Source of the DNA: Xanthomonas dyei
GTDB lineage: Bacteria > Pseudomonadota > Gammaproteobacteria > Xanthomonadales > Xanthomonadaceae
Reading direction: 5' to 3'
DNA: 64,000 nt
Assembly: GCF_002939865.1 (NCBI RefSeq)
Contig: NZ_MDEE01000007.1
Span: 62,001-126,000, forward strand
Shown: positions 41,558 through 50,816 of the stretch, piece after piece
How positions within the stretch are numbered: position 1 is the stretch's first letter
Layout: every line of letters begins with the position of its first letter
The notes under the pieces: model-generated
Told to the model about the DNA's origin: nothing
The model's input: the letters and a program-made list of their open reading frames with translations, nothing else
Database searches by the model: none
Made by a program: the position numbers and the translations under genes

Positions 41558-42277
41558 TCATTCGGCCAGGCTTGCAGTGGCGGCGGGCGCGCGCATCAGG
41601 CTGGGATTGCGTTCCAGATCGGTGGCCTGGCCGTCGACGATGTGCACGTTGCGCTGCGCGCGTGCGGCCAGTTCCGGGTCGTGGGTGACCATCACGATGG
41701 TGGTGCCCTGGCTGTTGATTTCTTCCAACAGCTCCATCACCCCGCGTGCCATTTGCGAGTCGAGGTTACCGGTGGGTTCGTCGGCCAGCAGCAGGCGTGG
41801 GCTGCCGGCCAGCGCGCGTGCAATGGCGGCGCGCTGCTGCTGGCCGCCCGACAGTTCGGTGGGGTAATGCTTCAGGCGCGAACCCAACCCGACTTTGGTC
41901 AAGGCTTCTTCGATGCGCTGCTTGCGCTCGGACGCGGGCATGCCGCGATAGCGCAGCGGCACGTCGACGTTGTCGAACAGGTTGAGGTCGGGGATCAGAT
42001 TGAAGCCCTGGAAGATGAAACCGATCTTCTGATTGCGCAGCCGCGAACGCGCGTCGTCGGAGAGATGGCTGACGTCTTCGCCATCCAGCAGATACTGCCC
42101 GCTGGTAAAGGTCTCCAGCAGTCCCGCCAGGTTGAGGAAGGTGGTCTTGCCCGAACCCGACGGCCCGGTCACCGCGACGAATTCGCCTTCGCGCACATGC
42201 AGGTCCAACGAGCGCAGCGCGTGCGTTTCCACCTGTTCGGTGCGGAAGACCTTGGAGACCGCTTGCATCTTGAGCAT
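41558..42277 (-). CDS. ABC transporter ATP-binding protein (LolD/MacB-type)
   Basis: A 239-residue ATPase. Walker A is GPSGSGKTT (38-46), the signature is LSGGQQQR, Walker B is LLLADEPTGNLD, and the switch His is in VMVTHDPELA. DEPTGNLD is characteristic of the LolD/FtsE/MacB branch that works with FtsX-like permeases. It is a separate polypeptide, while in MacB it is fused to the permease. Its start is 47 bp after the adaptor gene stop, and its stop is 12 bp from the first permease start. Confidence 0.92.
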   Translation of the reverse strand: MLKMQAVSKVFRTEQVETHALRSLDLHVREGEFVAVTGPSGSGKTTFLNLAGLLETFTSGQYLLDGEDVSHLSDDARSRLRNQKIGFIFQGFNLIPDLNLFDNVDVPLRYRGMPASERKQRIEEALTKVGLGSRLKHYPTELSGGQQQRAAIARALAGSPRLLLADEPTGNLDSQMARGVMELLEEINSQGTTIVMVTHDPELAARAQRNVHIVDGQATDLERNPSLMRAPAATASLAE

Positions 42278-42324
42278 TGCCGATTCCTTTGCGAAAGAGA
42301 GTGCGACGAAGAGGATTGAACGAA

Positions 42325-43596
42325 TCAGTGAACGGTGACGCGCGGCGCGTCGCCAAAATTATCTGCACCGGACACCACCACGCGGTCGCCGACCTGCAGC
42401 CCGGACAGCACCTGCACTTCGCCCAGGCTGCTGACGCCGATGCGCACGGGGCGGCGCACCGCGGTATTGCCCTCCATCACGTAGGCGTAGCTGCCGCCGG
42501 ATTGCTCGACAAACGGGCCGCGCTCGACCTTGAGCACATTGCGACGCGTATCCATCACCACACGCGCGCTCATGCGCTGGCTCTGGCGCAGCCCCGGCGG
42601 CTGCTTGTCGGCAAAGCGGATGCGTGCGGTGACTTCGCCGTTGACCACTTCCGGCGACACCGCCGAGATGGCGCCGGGGAACGGTTCGCCGCTGCCGCTG
42701 GTGAGCTGGGCCGGCATGCCGATCGCCAGATCGCGCGCGAAGCTTTCCGGCACCTTGATCTCCACTTCGAACTTGGACAGATCCACCACCCCCAGGATCG
42801 GTGCGTTCGCCGCCACCTGGGTGTGTTGCACCGCCTGCACCTGGCCGACCTGACCATCGAACGGCGACAGCAGCGTGAGTGCGTCGACCTGGCGTTGCAC
42901 TTCGGCCACCACGGCGCGTTGGCGGTCGGCCAGCAAACGTTTGTTGCGCGAATCCAGATCCGCACCCTGGCTCTTCAACGACGCATCCCGCTCGGCGTGC
43001 TGCAAATCGATGTCGGTTTTCTTCAAGGTGTCCTGCGCCTTGGCCAGCTCCACCTGCGGCACCGCGCCGCCATCGAAGCCGCGCTGATAGCGCTCCAGGT
43101 CGCGTGCGGCGGCCTGCTTGTCGATCTTGGCCTGGTCGGTGAGCTTGCTGGCGTTGGCACGGGCGAGCGTGGCGTCCAGCCCTGCGCGGCTGGACTCGGC
43201 TTCCAGTCCGGCCAACGTGGCTTGTTCCTGCGCCAGCTTGCTGCGTAGCTCGGGGCTGTCGATGCGCGCCAGCTCCTGGCCCTGCTTGACCACATCGCCG
43301 GCCACCACGCTCAGCGTTACTGTGCCGGCCGAGATGGCGTACAGCACCGGGCTGTTGGCGGCGATCACCCGGCCGTCGGCGGCGATGTCGCGCACCAGAT
43401 CGCCCTGGCTCACCGTGGCGATCCGCACCCGGCTGGCATCGAACGAACTGCTGCCCGCGCTCCACGCGCTGATCGCCCAACCGATACCGGCCAGCACCGC
43501 CACGGTGGCGACGCCGGGCCACAGCCAACGACGCCACGGCGCGTTGCCGGCGTGGGTGCGGAGAACCTGGTCCTGGGCAGAAGTATCACGAATCAT
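42325..43596 (-). CDS. Periplasmic adaptor (MacA/HlyD-type membrane fusion protein)
   Basis: A 423-residue membrane fusion protein. One N-terminal membrane anchor (about residues 24-46) precedes the split lipoyl/barrel-sandwich region (VLYAISAGTVTLSVVAGDVV and LSPFDGQVGQVQAVQHTQV). A coiled-coil hairpin (about 118-235) and beta-barrel and membrane-proximal domains follow, ending VVSGADNFGDAPRV. Such adaptors link an ABC permease to an outer-membrane TolC-type channel; no such channel is encoded nearby. First gene of the exporter operon. The ATG at 43596 is about 22 bp after the transcription start predicted from the sigma-54 promoter at 43629-43645. Confidence 0.9.
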   Translation of the reverse strand: MIRDTSAQDQVLRTHAGNAPWRRWLWPGVATVAVLAGIGWAISAWSAGSSSFDASRVRIATVSQGDLVRDIAADGRVIAANSPVLYAISAGTVTLSVVAGDVVKQGQELARIDSPELRSKLAQEQATLAGLEAESSRAGLDATLARANASKLTDQAKIDKQAAARDLERYQRGFDGGAVPQVELAKAQDTLKKTDIDLQHAERDASLKSQGADLDSRNKRLLADRQRAVVAEVQRQVDALTLLSPFDGQVGQVQAVQHTQVAANAPILGVVDLSKFEVEIKVPESFARDLAIGMPAQLTSGSGEPFPGAISAVSPEVVNGEVTARIRFADKQPPGLRQSQRMSARVVMDTRRNVLKVERGPFVEQSGGSYAYVMEGNTAVRRPVRIGVSSLGEVQVLSGLQVGDRVVVSGADNFGDAPRVTVH

Positions 43597-43628
43597 GGTC
43601 GGCGTGCTCGGTGGCGTCGGGTTGAGAA

Positions 43629-43645
43629 AGCAGGGTGCGTGCCAA
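43629..43645 (-). promoter_or_regulatory. Sigma-54 promoter of the exporter operon
   Basis: On the minus strand the sequence reads TTGGCACGCACCCTGCT. The -24 element TGGCAC and -12 element CTGC have the invariant GG and GC exactly 10 bases apart, and only one base differs from the consensus TGGCAC-N5-TTGC. Transcription would begin near 43618 and give a 5' leader of about 22 nt with the adaptor ATG at 43596. The operon's own NtrC-type activator is the likely partner. Confidence 0.8.
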
Positions 43646-43690
43646 CATCCAAGTGATTGATATAAAAGAAATTCGAGGCGGTCAGGCGAG

Positions 43691-43764
43691 TGTCCGCAGT
43701 GTCCGCGGACACCGGCGCGGACACGCTGTCCGGGCACGGTCATGCAGTGGACAACAGCGGACAC
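43691..43764. promoter_or_regulatory. Cluster of TGTCCGC/GCGGACA sites (probable enhancer)
   Basis: At least five half-sites of one motif lie in 74 bp: TGTCCGC at 43691; a perfect 14-bp palindrome GTGTCCGCGGACAC at 43699-43712; CGGACA-3 nt-TGTCCG at 43718-43732; and GTGGACA (43747) plus GCGGACAC (43757). They begin about 46 bp upstream of the sigma-54 promoter, where an NtrC-type activator binds. They also lie just before glmS on the other strand. Confidence 0.75.
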
Positions 43765-43802
43765 GCTAAAATGTCGGCCTTCTTTCCTCATGAGCTGTCC
43801 CT

Positions 43803-45632
<1,830 letters not shown>

Positions 45633-45662
45633 CGCCAGCGCTGCGTGCGTGCAGCGCCGGCG
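45633..45662. terminator. Possible terminator hairpin after glmS
   Basis: A stem CGCC-A-GCGCTGC / GCAGCGC-C-GGCG with one A-C mismatch and a 6-nt loop follows the glmS stop directly. There is no T-run, so the call is weak. Confidence 0.4.
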
Positions 45663-45680
45663 TCCATCCGGGAGTGCGCG

Positions 45681-48179
45681 CTAGCGGTTCAGTACCGCGC
45701 AGGTGCTGGCGTCAGTGCTTGTGCAAAGCACGTTGCCGTTGCCAGGGCGGGGCTCATTGATCAAGCGCTGCGGTTCGCCTCCGCCTGCAGTGCGATTGGC
45801 GCGGATCAGCGAGTCTTTGACGTTTTCATTCTGAATTCGAAACGCCGGGACGATGTTGTTCTCTAGCAGCGAATTGCTCACCCGATCCCACAGCCCAACG
45901 CTGCCGCTCGCACCGGTGGCAAACCGGTTGTTGCGGATGATGGCGGTACTGAGAACGGAGCCGGTGTACGTGCGGTTCTGCAGATCGCCTTGGGTGATCA
46001 TCCAATTGCTGCCTTGTACGTTGAACGTTGCGGTCGAGTCTTGCGACGACAATGGATTCGTCGTCGCCTCGGCGGTGACCTCATTGTTGAGCATTTGCGA
46101 ATGCCAACCGGGTAGCAGCGCTTGGGCATCGGTGTAAAAACCGTTCGCCTGCACCAGGCTCCCGCCGAAGCGATTAAAACGGTTGTACGCATGGATCACC
46201 TCAGCGGATGGATAGAAGTTGGTGACAGGGCCGGACCCGTTGTAATCGTTGTTGACGAACAGCATCCTGCCATTGGTCGTCACGATGCTCAGATCCGATT
46301 GCTGATCAGGGGGGATCTGCCAGGCGCTGTCTAGGGTGACGGTGTTGCCGAGAGTCAGCGGGTTGCCTGTCAGGTAGCGCTGCTGTCCGGTGCCTCTTCC
46401 AGCGACGATCATCGCTGAGTTGCCGTCGGCATCGCAGCGGTACGCCACATCGATGGCTTGCCTTGCCAATGTCAGTTGCTTCCCCGAGACCGCAGCAGCC
46501 TTCCCGAAGTAGTTGCCCGTGCCTTCGTCCATCGTGAGCTGCCACGGTGGGGGCTCGGCGTCGACTTGGTATTGATTGGCGTTGTTGGCGTAATACACAT
46601 CCCGGCTTGGCGCGCTGAATTGCAGTTCCGACGGTGTACCGTAATAGGGCGCCCCTGCGGAAATGTTCCTGTTGTGGGTGATGAGCGCGTTCTGCGCGTC
46701 GTGGTTGAACGCCAGCGCCGTCTCGTGCCAACGCAAGGTATTGCCCTGCACTGTCACGCCATACACATTGCCGTCCATGAAAATCGGTTTGCTACTGGTG
46801 ATGTCGTTGCCGGTGATCTGCAAGTTGGACGTATCGCTGGCCTTGATGCCGGTCGTGTGCGGATCGGTTCTTGTCCGATCTGACGGCTTGCCGAGTGTGA
46901 TGATTGAGTCGCGTACGAACGGGATCGAGTGCAGGTCTTCGACGGACATGTGTTCGAACAGGATTGCACTGCCTTCGCGCAGTTCCGGCGCGTTGATGGA
47001 GAGATCGCGTACGCCATACACGCCAGCGGCATAATTGATCGGGCGGCCACATTTAGGTTGTTTGGCCTGGTTGTAGGCAGTGGAGCCACCCTTGAAGATC
47101 ACCGCCTGTGCATCCTTGCTGCCGACCACCTGCGGAAAGTTCAGCACGGTTGCCTGTTTGCCCGCACCTGCGATGACGGTGTGGTTGGGGATGTTGTCGA
47201 AGCCTCGGCCGGACAAGGTGTAGCTGCCCGCAGGAATGGACACCACGCCACCCTTTGCATTGGCCGCGCAGGCGAATGCGGCCGCAAAGCTGGCGTCGTC
47301 CGAAGCGCCGTTGCCGATGGGCGGCGCGACGTTGCATCGGGTTTGCGGCCAATTGGTGGCATACCCGATGTTGATGCTGGTGATGGTAGTGCGCGGCGCC
47401 GTGCGATCCGGTCCGCTGCCGAAATTCTGATAACGGCTCCATGCGCTTGGGCCACCGGAGCCATTGTGTAGATACAGCTCATAATCGCCTGGCGGCACGT
47501 CGGCGGGAATGGCAAAACTCTGCACATACATGCCTTCCTTCGGATTGGAGGGATCTGCGCTCAGGATTCGCTGCACGCTTCCGTTTCTGACCAATGCGAT
47601 CCGTACCAGTTGGCTCGATGCCGACATCCTGCCCAGTGCCGTGCCGAAGACGTTGAGTCTGCCGCCTGGAGACGCGCCACCGCCGACGTTGCCTTGCACG
47701 AACCAGATATCCGGCGCATTCACCAGCGTTGTCGCACCGGTCCCGCTGCCGGTGACGATCCGATACGCGTAGACGCCGCGCGCGCGATCAGGTAGCTGAA
47801 ACTTGAGTGATTGCTCGGTGGCCTGGCTCGGCACCACGTCGATCCAACCGCTATTGCTGCTGTCGGCGACATCCAATGGGCTGCCTACTGCGCCATCATC
47901 GAGCCGGGTAAGGTGCACTGTGGCGGTTGGGCTGAGATTGCCGCCGCTCACGACGACCGTCTCGTTGCGATCGACCGGCTGCGATGCCCAGAACGTCATT
48001 GCGGTACCTGGCGGCACCTCGTCATGCCGTGGATAGGCAAGCGATGCAGGAGAAGCCGCGCGTCCGGCGCGTGCTTGGTCAGTGCCCAGATCAGGCCGTT
48101 GGGATGCGCTGCCATCAGTGCTGGCAACGCAAAGGGTCACTGCGATAAAGGTCGTAAGTTTGGAGGTTTTTACACCCAT
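45681..48179 (-). CDS. Large secreted beta-helix protein (pectate-lyase-superfamily-like)
   Basis: An 832-residue secreted protein with a signal peptide (about 1-26). Residues about 50-270 look like beta-sandwich modules (SGGNLSPTATVHL, DVPPGDYELYLHNGSGG). A parallel beta-helix region begins with NGASDDASFAAAFACAANAKGGVVSIPAGSYTL (in two parts at about 290-320), the pattern at the start of pectate-lyase-superfamily folds, and continues with repeats such as DTSNLQITGNDITSS and GVTVQGNTLRW. It may cut or bind a plant or bacterial polysaccharide; no catalytic residues can be fixed. By eye the gene is less GC-rich than its neighbours. It is a single gene with a long gap upstream. Confidence 0.7.
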   Translation of the reverse strand: MGVKTSKLTTFIAVTLCVASTDGSASQRPDLGTDQARAGRAASPASLAYPRHDEVPPGTAMTFWASQPVDRNETVVVSGGNLSPTATVHLTRLDDGAVGSPLDVADSSNSGWIDVVPSQATEQSLKFQLPDRARGVYAYRIVTGSGTGATTLVNAPDIWFVQGNVGGGASPGGRLNVFGTALGRMSASSQLVRIALVRNGSVQRILSADPSNPKEGMYVQSFAIPADVPPGDYELYLHNGSGGPSAWSRYQNFGSGPDRTAPRTTITSINIGYATNWPQTRCNVAPPIGNGASDDASFAAAFACAANAKGGVVSIPAGSYTLSGRGFDNIPNHTVIAGAGKQATVLNFPQVVGSKDAQAVIFKGGSTAYNQAKQPKCGRPINYAAGVYGVRDLSINAPELREGSAILFEHMSVEDLHSIPFVRDSIITLGKPSDRTRTDPHTTGIKASDTSNLQITGNDITSSKPIFMDGNVYGVTVQGNTLRWHETALAFNHDAQNALITHNRNISAGAPYYGTPSELQFSAPSRDVYYANNANQYQVDAEPPPWQLTMDEGTGNYFGKAAAVSGKQLTLARQAIDVAYRCDADGNSAMIVAGRGTGQQRYLTGNPLTLGNTVTLDSAWQIPPDQQSDLSIVTTNGRMLFVNNDYNGSGPVTNFYPSAEVIHAYNRFNRFGGSLVQANGFYTDAQALLPGWHSQMLNNEVTAEATTNPLSSQDSTATFNVQGSNWMITQGDLQNRTYTGSVLSTAIIRNNRFATGASGSVGLWDRVSNSLLENNIVPAFRIQNENVKDSLIRANRTAGGGEPQRLINEPRPGNGNVLCTSTDASTCAVLNR

Positions 48180-48832
48180 GTCGGATCACTCCTGATGCGG
48201 AAGCGAAGGGCTTCCGGAACGTGCGACCACCACGCGATGCGTTGCGCAAGGATCGTGCAAGACGGTTCAACGGTTGTTGCTGGATGACGACAGCGGTGCA
48301 TCGCACACGCGCATGCACCTGCTAGAACCGCAGAACCATGATGCTCAGTGGCGTGGGGCTCGCCGAGCAGCGGCCATCCTAGAGATGCATAGCTGTTTGA
48401 ATGCGAACAGATGTCACACAGTTGTGCTCGCTTGGTTCCAATGTCTCGCTGCGGGAGTTAAGTCACTCTTTGAGGCATGTGGTGGCGATGTGGGGTGGTC
48501 GCGCGCTGCCGCATCGCGCTGCGAAATCGTTCGCTTCCATCCACCCTCGCGACGGAATCATTCTGCGATGCGATGCGATGCGATGCGATGCGATCGGCAA
48601 GGCAGCGATCGCGAGTGGCGCGTGCATCGCCGTGGTTGTGCCGTGGTCGCGAGGCGCAGACGTCTCTGCTGTTGCGAGTAGCGCAGGTCGATTCGCGCAA
48701 CGCCCATACGTGCCTGACGGCCGGCAGCAGCTTGGTCAGCGGTTTCTGGCGCTCGACCACAGCCTCTGCCAACGCTTTGGCTCAGGTTATGCATAAGCTT
48801 CTTGCGAGGGTCAACACCACGCAGGAGGACGT
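48180..48832. other. Long intergenic region with a microsatellite
   Basis: About 650 bases between the divergent beta-helix gene and the 157-residue unknown gene. It holds the TGCGA repeat at 48564-48593. Several short open frames cross it but lack ribosome sites and domains. Promoters for both flanking genes must lie here; I could not place them with confidence. Confidence 0.45.
48564..48593. repeat. TGCGA pentanucleotide microsatellite, six units
   Basis: Six perfect tandem TGCGA units in non-coding DNA, about 240 bp upstream of the next gene (+) and 385 bp upstream of the beta-helix gene (-). Unit number may vary by slippage. Confidence 0.9.
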
Positions 48833-49306
48833 ATGCACGAGTCTTTCAAACAGGGGGCGCCGGCCGAATTGTGGCAGGCGTTGGTGCGCGAGGCGGGGCA
48901 GCGGATCGCACGTCCGCTGGACGAGTCGCGCGAGCATTATCTGGTCTTCGTGTTGCTGCGCTTTCAGCGCGATGCGCATCTGTTGTCGCGCACGCAGGCA
49001 TTGGCGTGGTTGCACGCGCAGGAGCAGGTCGGCAGTGTGCGTGCCGATTTGTTGCGGGATGTGGGCGATGGCTGTCTGCTGATTGCCGGGCTGTTTCCCG
49101 GCCTGGCACAACGCCGCCGGGTCAGCGTGGACTACTTCATCGATCTCGGGCGCGGCGCCTATTCCGACGTCGCCGACACCCGCTGCAGCGATGCAAGCCT
49201 GTTCGCGCAACTGGCCGACAGTTATCGCGAGTTGGTTCGCATCCTTGCTGCGTTACGCACGCCACCCAATTGGCAACCTGGAGCGGGCGGGATCTTGCAT
49301 GCCTGA
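48833..49306 (+). CDS. Conserved-looking hypothetical protein
   Basis: A 157-residue protein with no recognised domain. It is soluble, mainly helical in appearance, with Leu/Arg-rich helices (LVFVLLRFQRDAHLLSRTQALAWL) and no signal peptide. A strong Shine-Dalgarno sequence (AGGAGGAC) stands just before the ATG, which supports real translation. It lies downstream of the microsatellite region and 234 bp before a secreted unknown protein. No function is proposed. Confidence 0.6.
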   Translation: MHESFKQGAPAELWQALVREAGQRIARPLDESREHYLVFVLLRFQRDAHLLSRTQALAWLHAQEQVGSVRADLLRDVGDGCLLIAGLFPGLAQRRRVSVDYFIDLGRGAYSDVADTRCSDASLFAQLADSYRELVRILAALRTPPNWQPGAGGILHA

Positions 49307-49540
49307 GCAGTGAGCCTGGGCAGGGGTGGTCCCGACACACGCGTCGGGCCCGCCCCGACTGCGATTGCCCGCGTCTGCGCGCACACTACCCCGGCAGGCA
49401 GATCCGCCGGGTGAGTGCCATTACCTCACGATCAGTGCCCTGCAGTGTTGATCGTCGTAGCGTCGATGCGCTGCGGCGCATCGTGCGCGCAGCATGGGGG
49501 ACATGCTGCGCGCCGCAATCATCCAGAGGGACGTGGATTC

Positions 49541-50683
49541 ATGAAGACATGTATCGCGACGGTGCTGTTGGCACTGTCCGGGCTTGCTGTTGCACAAGAC
49601 CTGCCGCCGGGCTATGCCGGTGAGGGCGGAATGACGCTGCAGGAAATCGACCCTGCCATCTATGCGTATCACTACGACCACGGCTTCGTCGGCGAAGATG
49701 CGATGGGCTGGGATCCTGCACTGCAGTTCGTCTGGTCGCGCATCGCCGCTGCCGAGGTCTGTGCACAGCAACCGCCATCGGATGTTGTGATCGGCAAGCT
49801 GGTGGAGCAGTACGGCAAGGATGCCGTGGTGCACCAGACCAACGGTATCGGTTTCCATGCAGCGCAGATGCGTGCTGCCAGCACGTTCTGTACCCCGACG
49901 CGTCATGCAGAAGCTGTCGCGGTAGTGCCCGCGTTTGCTGCCGGGGACTTTTCTACCGCAACCGTGTATGTCGCTGCTGCAAAGGCGGGGACGCTAGTGG
50001 TGGTAGCAGACGGACAATCCTCGTCACAGGCGCAGGCCGATGCAGCCGCGGTCGTTGCACCGTCGGCAGATTGGGCGTTGCTGCTACCGTTGCATGCCAC
50101 CATGCGGGTCGGCTCGAACGGTCTGCCTAACGGCGATGAAATGCTGCGCGTGGTGCGCCGCGGTCATACCGGCGCGATGGTGGGATTGCAGGTCGCCGCC
50201 AGTCTGTTCGCGCGCGGCGTTGTAGCGTCTTCCTTCGGCAAGGACCAGCTGAAAGGCGAGAAGATGGAAGGCGTCGGCAATCCCGGCTATCAATTGCAGC
50301 GCGATGCGGTCAATGCACATCTGAAGAGCTACTTCACCGGTCATCCTGCAGCATTGCCAGTGGATCCGTTCCCGCTGCAGGTGTTGATGTCCGACTGGCT
50401 GCTTGTTTACCAGAGCCTGGCCGACACCAAGTCGCCTTACGAACTGCGCTACGCAGTGACGATCGGCGGCGAGCGCAGCGGCTTTTTGAAGCGCAAGGCA
50501 AGCCCGGTTTCGATGGACTGCATACCAACCCCGCGCACCGCATCGCTGGAAGAGTGGGAAGCAAACGATTACGCGATGGTCAAAGAAGCCGCGCAGGCTT
50601 ACAGCGACGAATGCGCTGCAAAATTCGCCGAGCAGTTGCCGCAGTGGTTCCCCGATAGAGCGACTGTGACTGCCTCTAACTGA
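49541..50683 (+). CDS. Secreted hypothetical protein
   Basis: A 380-residue protein with a clear signal peptide (1-20, LAVAQ-DL). The mature part has several Cys and is mixed alpha/beta; I recognise no family. Features include an acidic N-terminal segment (LQEIDPAIYAYHYDHGFVGED) and an Ala-rich centre. The ATG at 49541 was chosen because it begins the signal peptide and has GAGGGA upstream. It ends at a strong hairpin shared with the convergent type IV effector operon. By eye its base composition is less GC-rich than the core genes, suggesting accessory DNA. Confidence 0.6.
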   Translation: MKTCIATVLLALSGLAVAQDLPPGYAGEGGMTLQEIDPAIYAYHYDHGFVGEDAMGWDPALQFVWSRIAAAEVCAQQPPSDVVIGKLVEQYGKDAVVHQTNGIGFHAAQMRAASTFCTPTRHAEAVAVVPAFAAGDFSTATVYVAAAKAGTLVVVADGQSSSQAQADAAAVVAPSADWALLLPLHATMRVGSNGLPNGDEMLRVVRRGHTGAMVGLQVAASLFARGVVASSFGKDQLKGEKMEGVGNPGYQLQRDAVNAHLKSYFTGHPAALPVDPFPLQVLMSDWLLVYQSLADTKSPYELRYAVTIGGERSGFLKRKASPVSMDCIPTPRTASLEEWEANDYAMVKEAAQAYSDECAAKFAEQLPQWFPDRATVTASN

Positions 50684-50760
50684 TCTTCAGATCGAGTGAG
50701 GTCGGATATGCGGCCGCTACGGTGATCTGTAAAAATCGACATCACGCATCCTTAAACCAA

Positions 50761-50792
50761 AACGGGCACTGATCCATCGATCAGTGCCCGTT
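50761..50792. terminator. Terminator hairpin between convergent genes
   Basis: A perfect 14-bp stem (AACGGGCACTGATC/GATCAGTGCCCGTT) with a 4-nt loop, between the secreted unknown gene (+) and the effector gene (-). Confidence 0.8.
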
Positions 50793-50816
50793 CAGCCTTT
50801 CGGAATTGCAGATGCA

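Noticed and set aside
41547-41561. Start of the first permease at 41561
   Set aside because: It overlaps the ATPase stop (ATGA), but the ATG at 41546 has a GAGGAG ribosome site at ideal spacing and begins just before the first membrane helix.
43748-43772. TGGACA ... TAAAAT as a sigma-70 promoter for glmS
   Set aside because: The spacer is only 13 bp, too short for sigma-70; the TGGACA fits better as one of the enhancer half-sites.
48564-48593. CRISPR-like or tRNA-like structure at the tandem repeat
   Set aside because: The repeats are direct five-base units without spacers; this is a simple microsatellite. No CRISPR array or tRNA was seen anywhere in the window.
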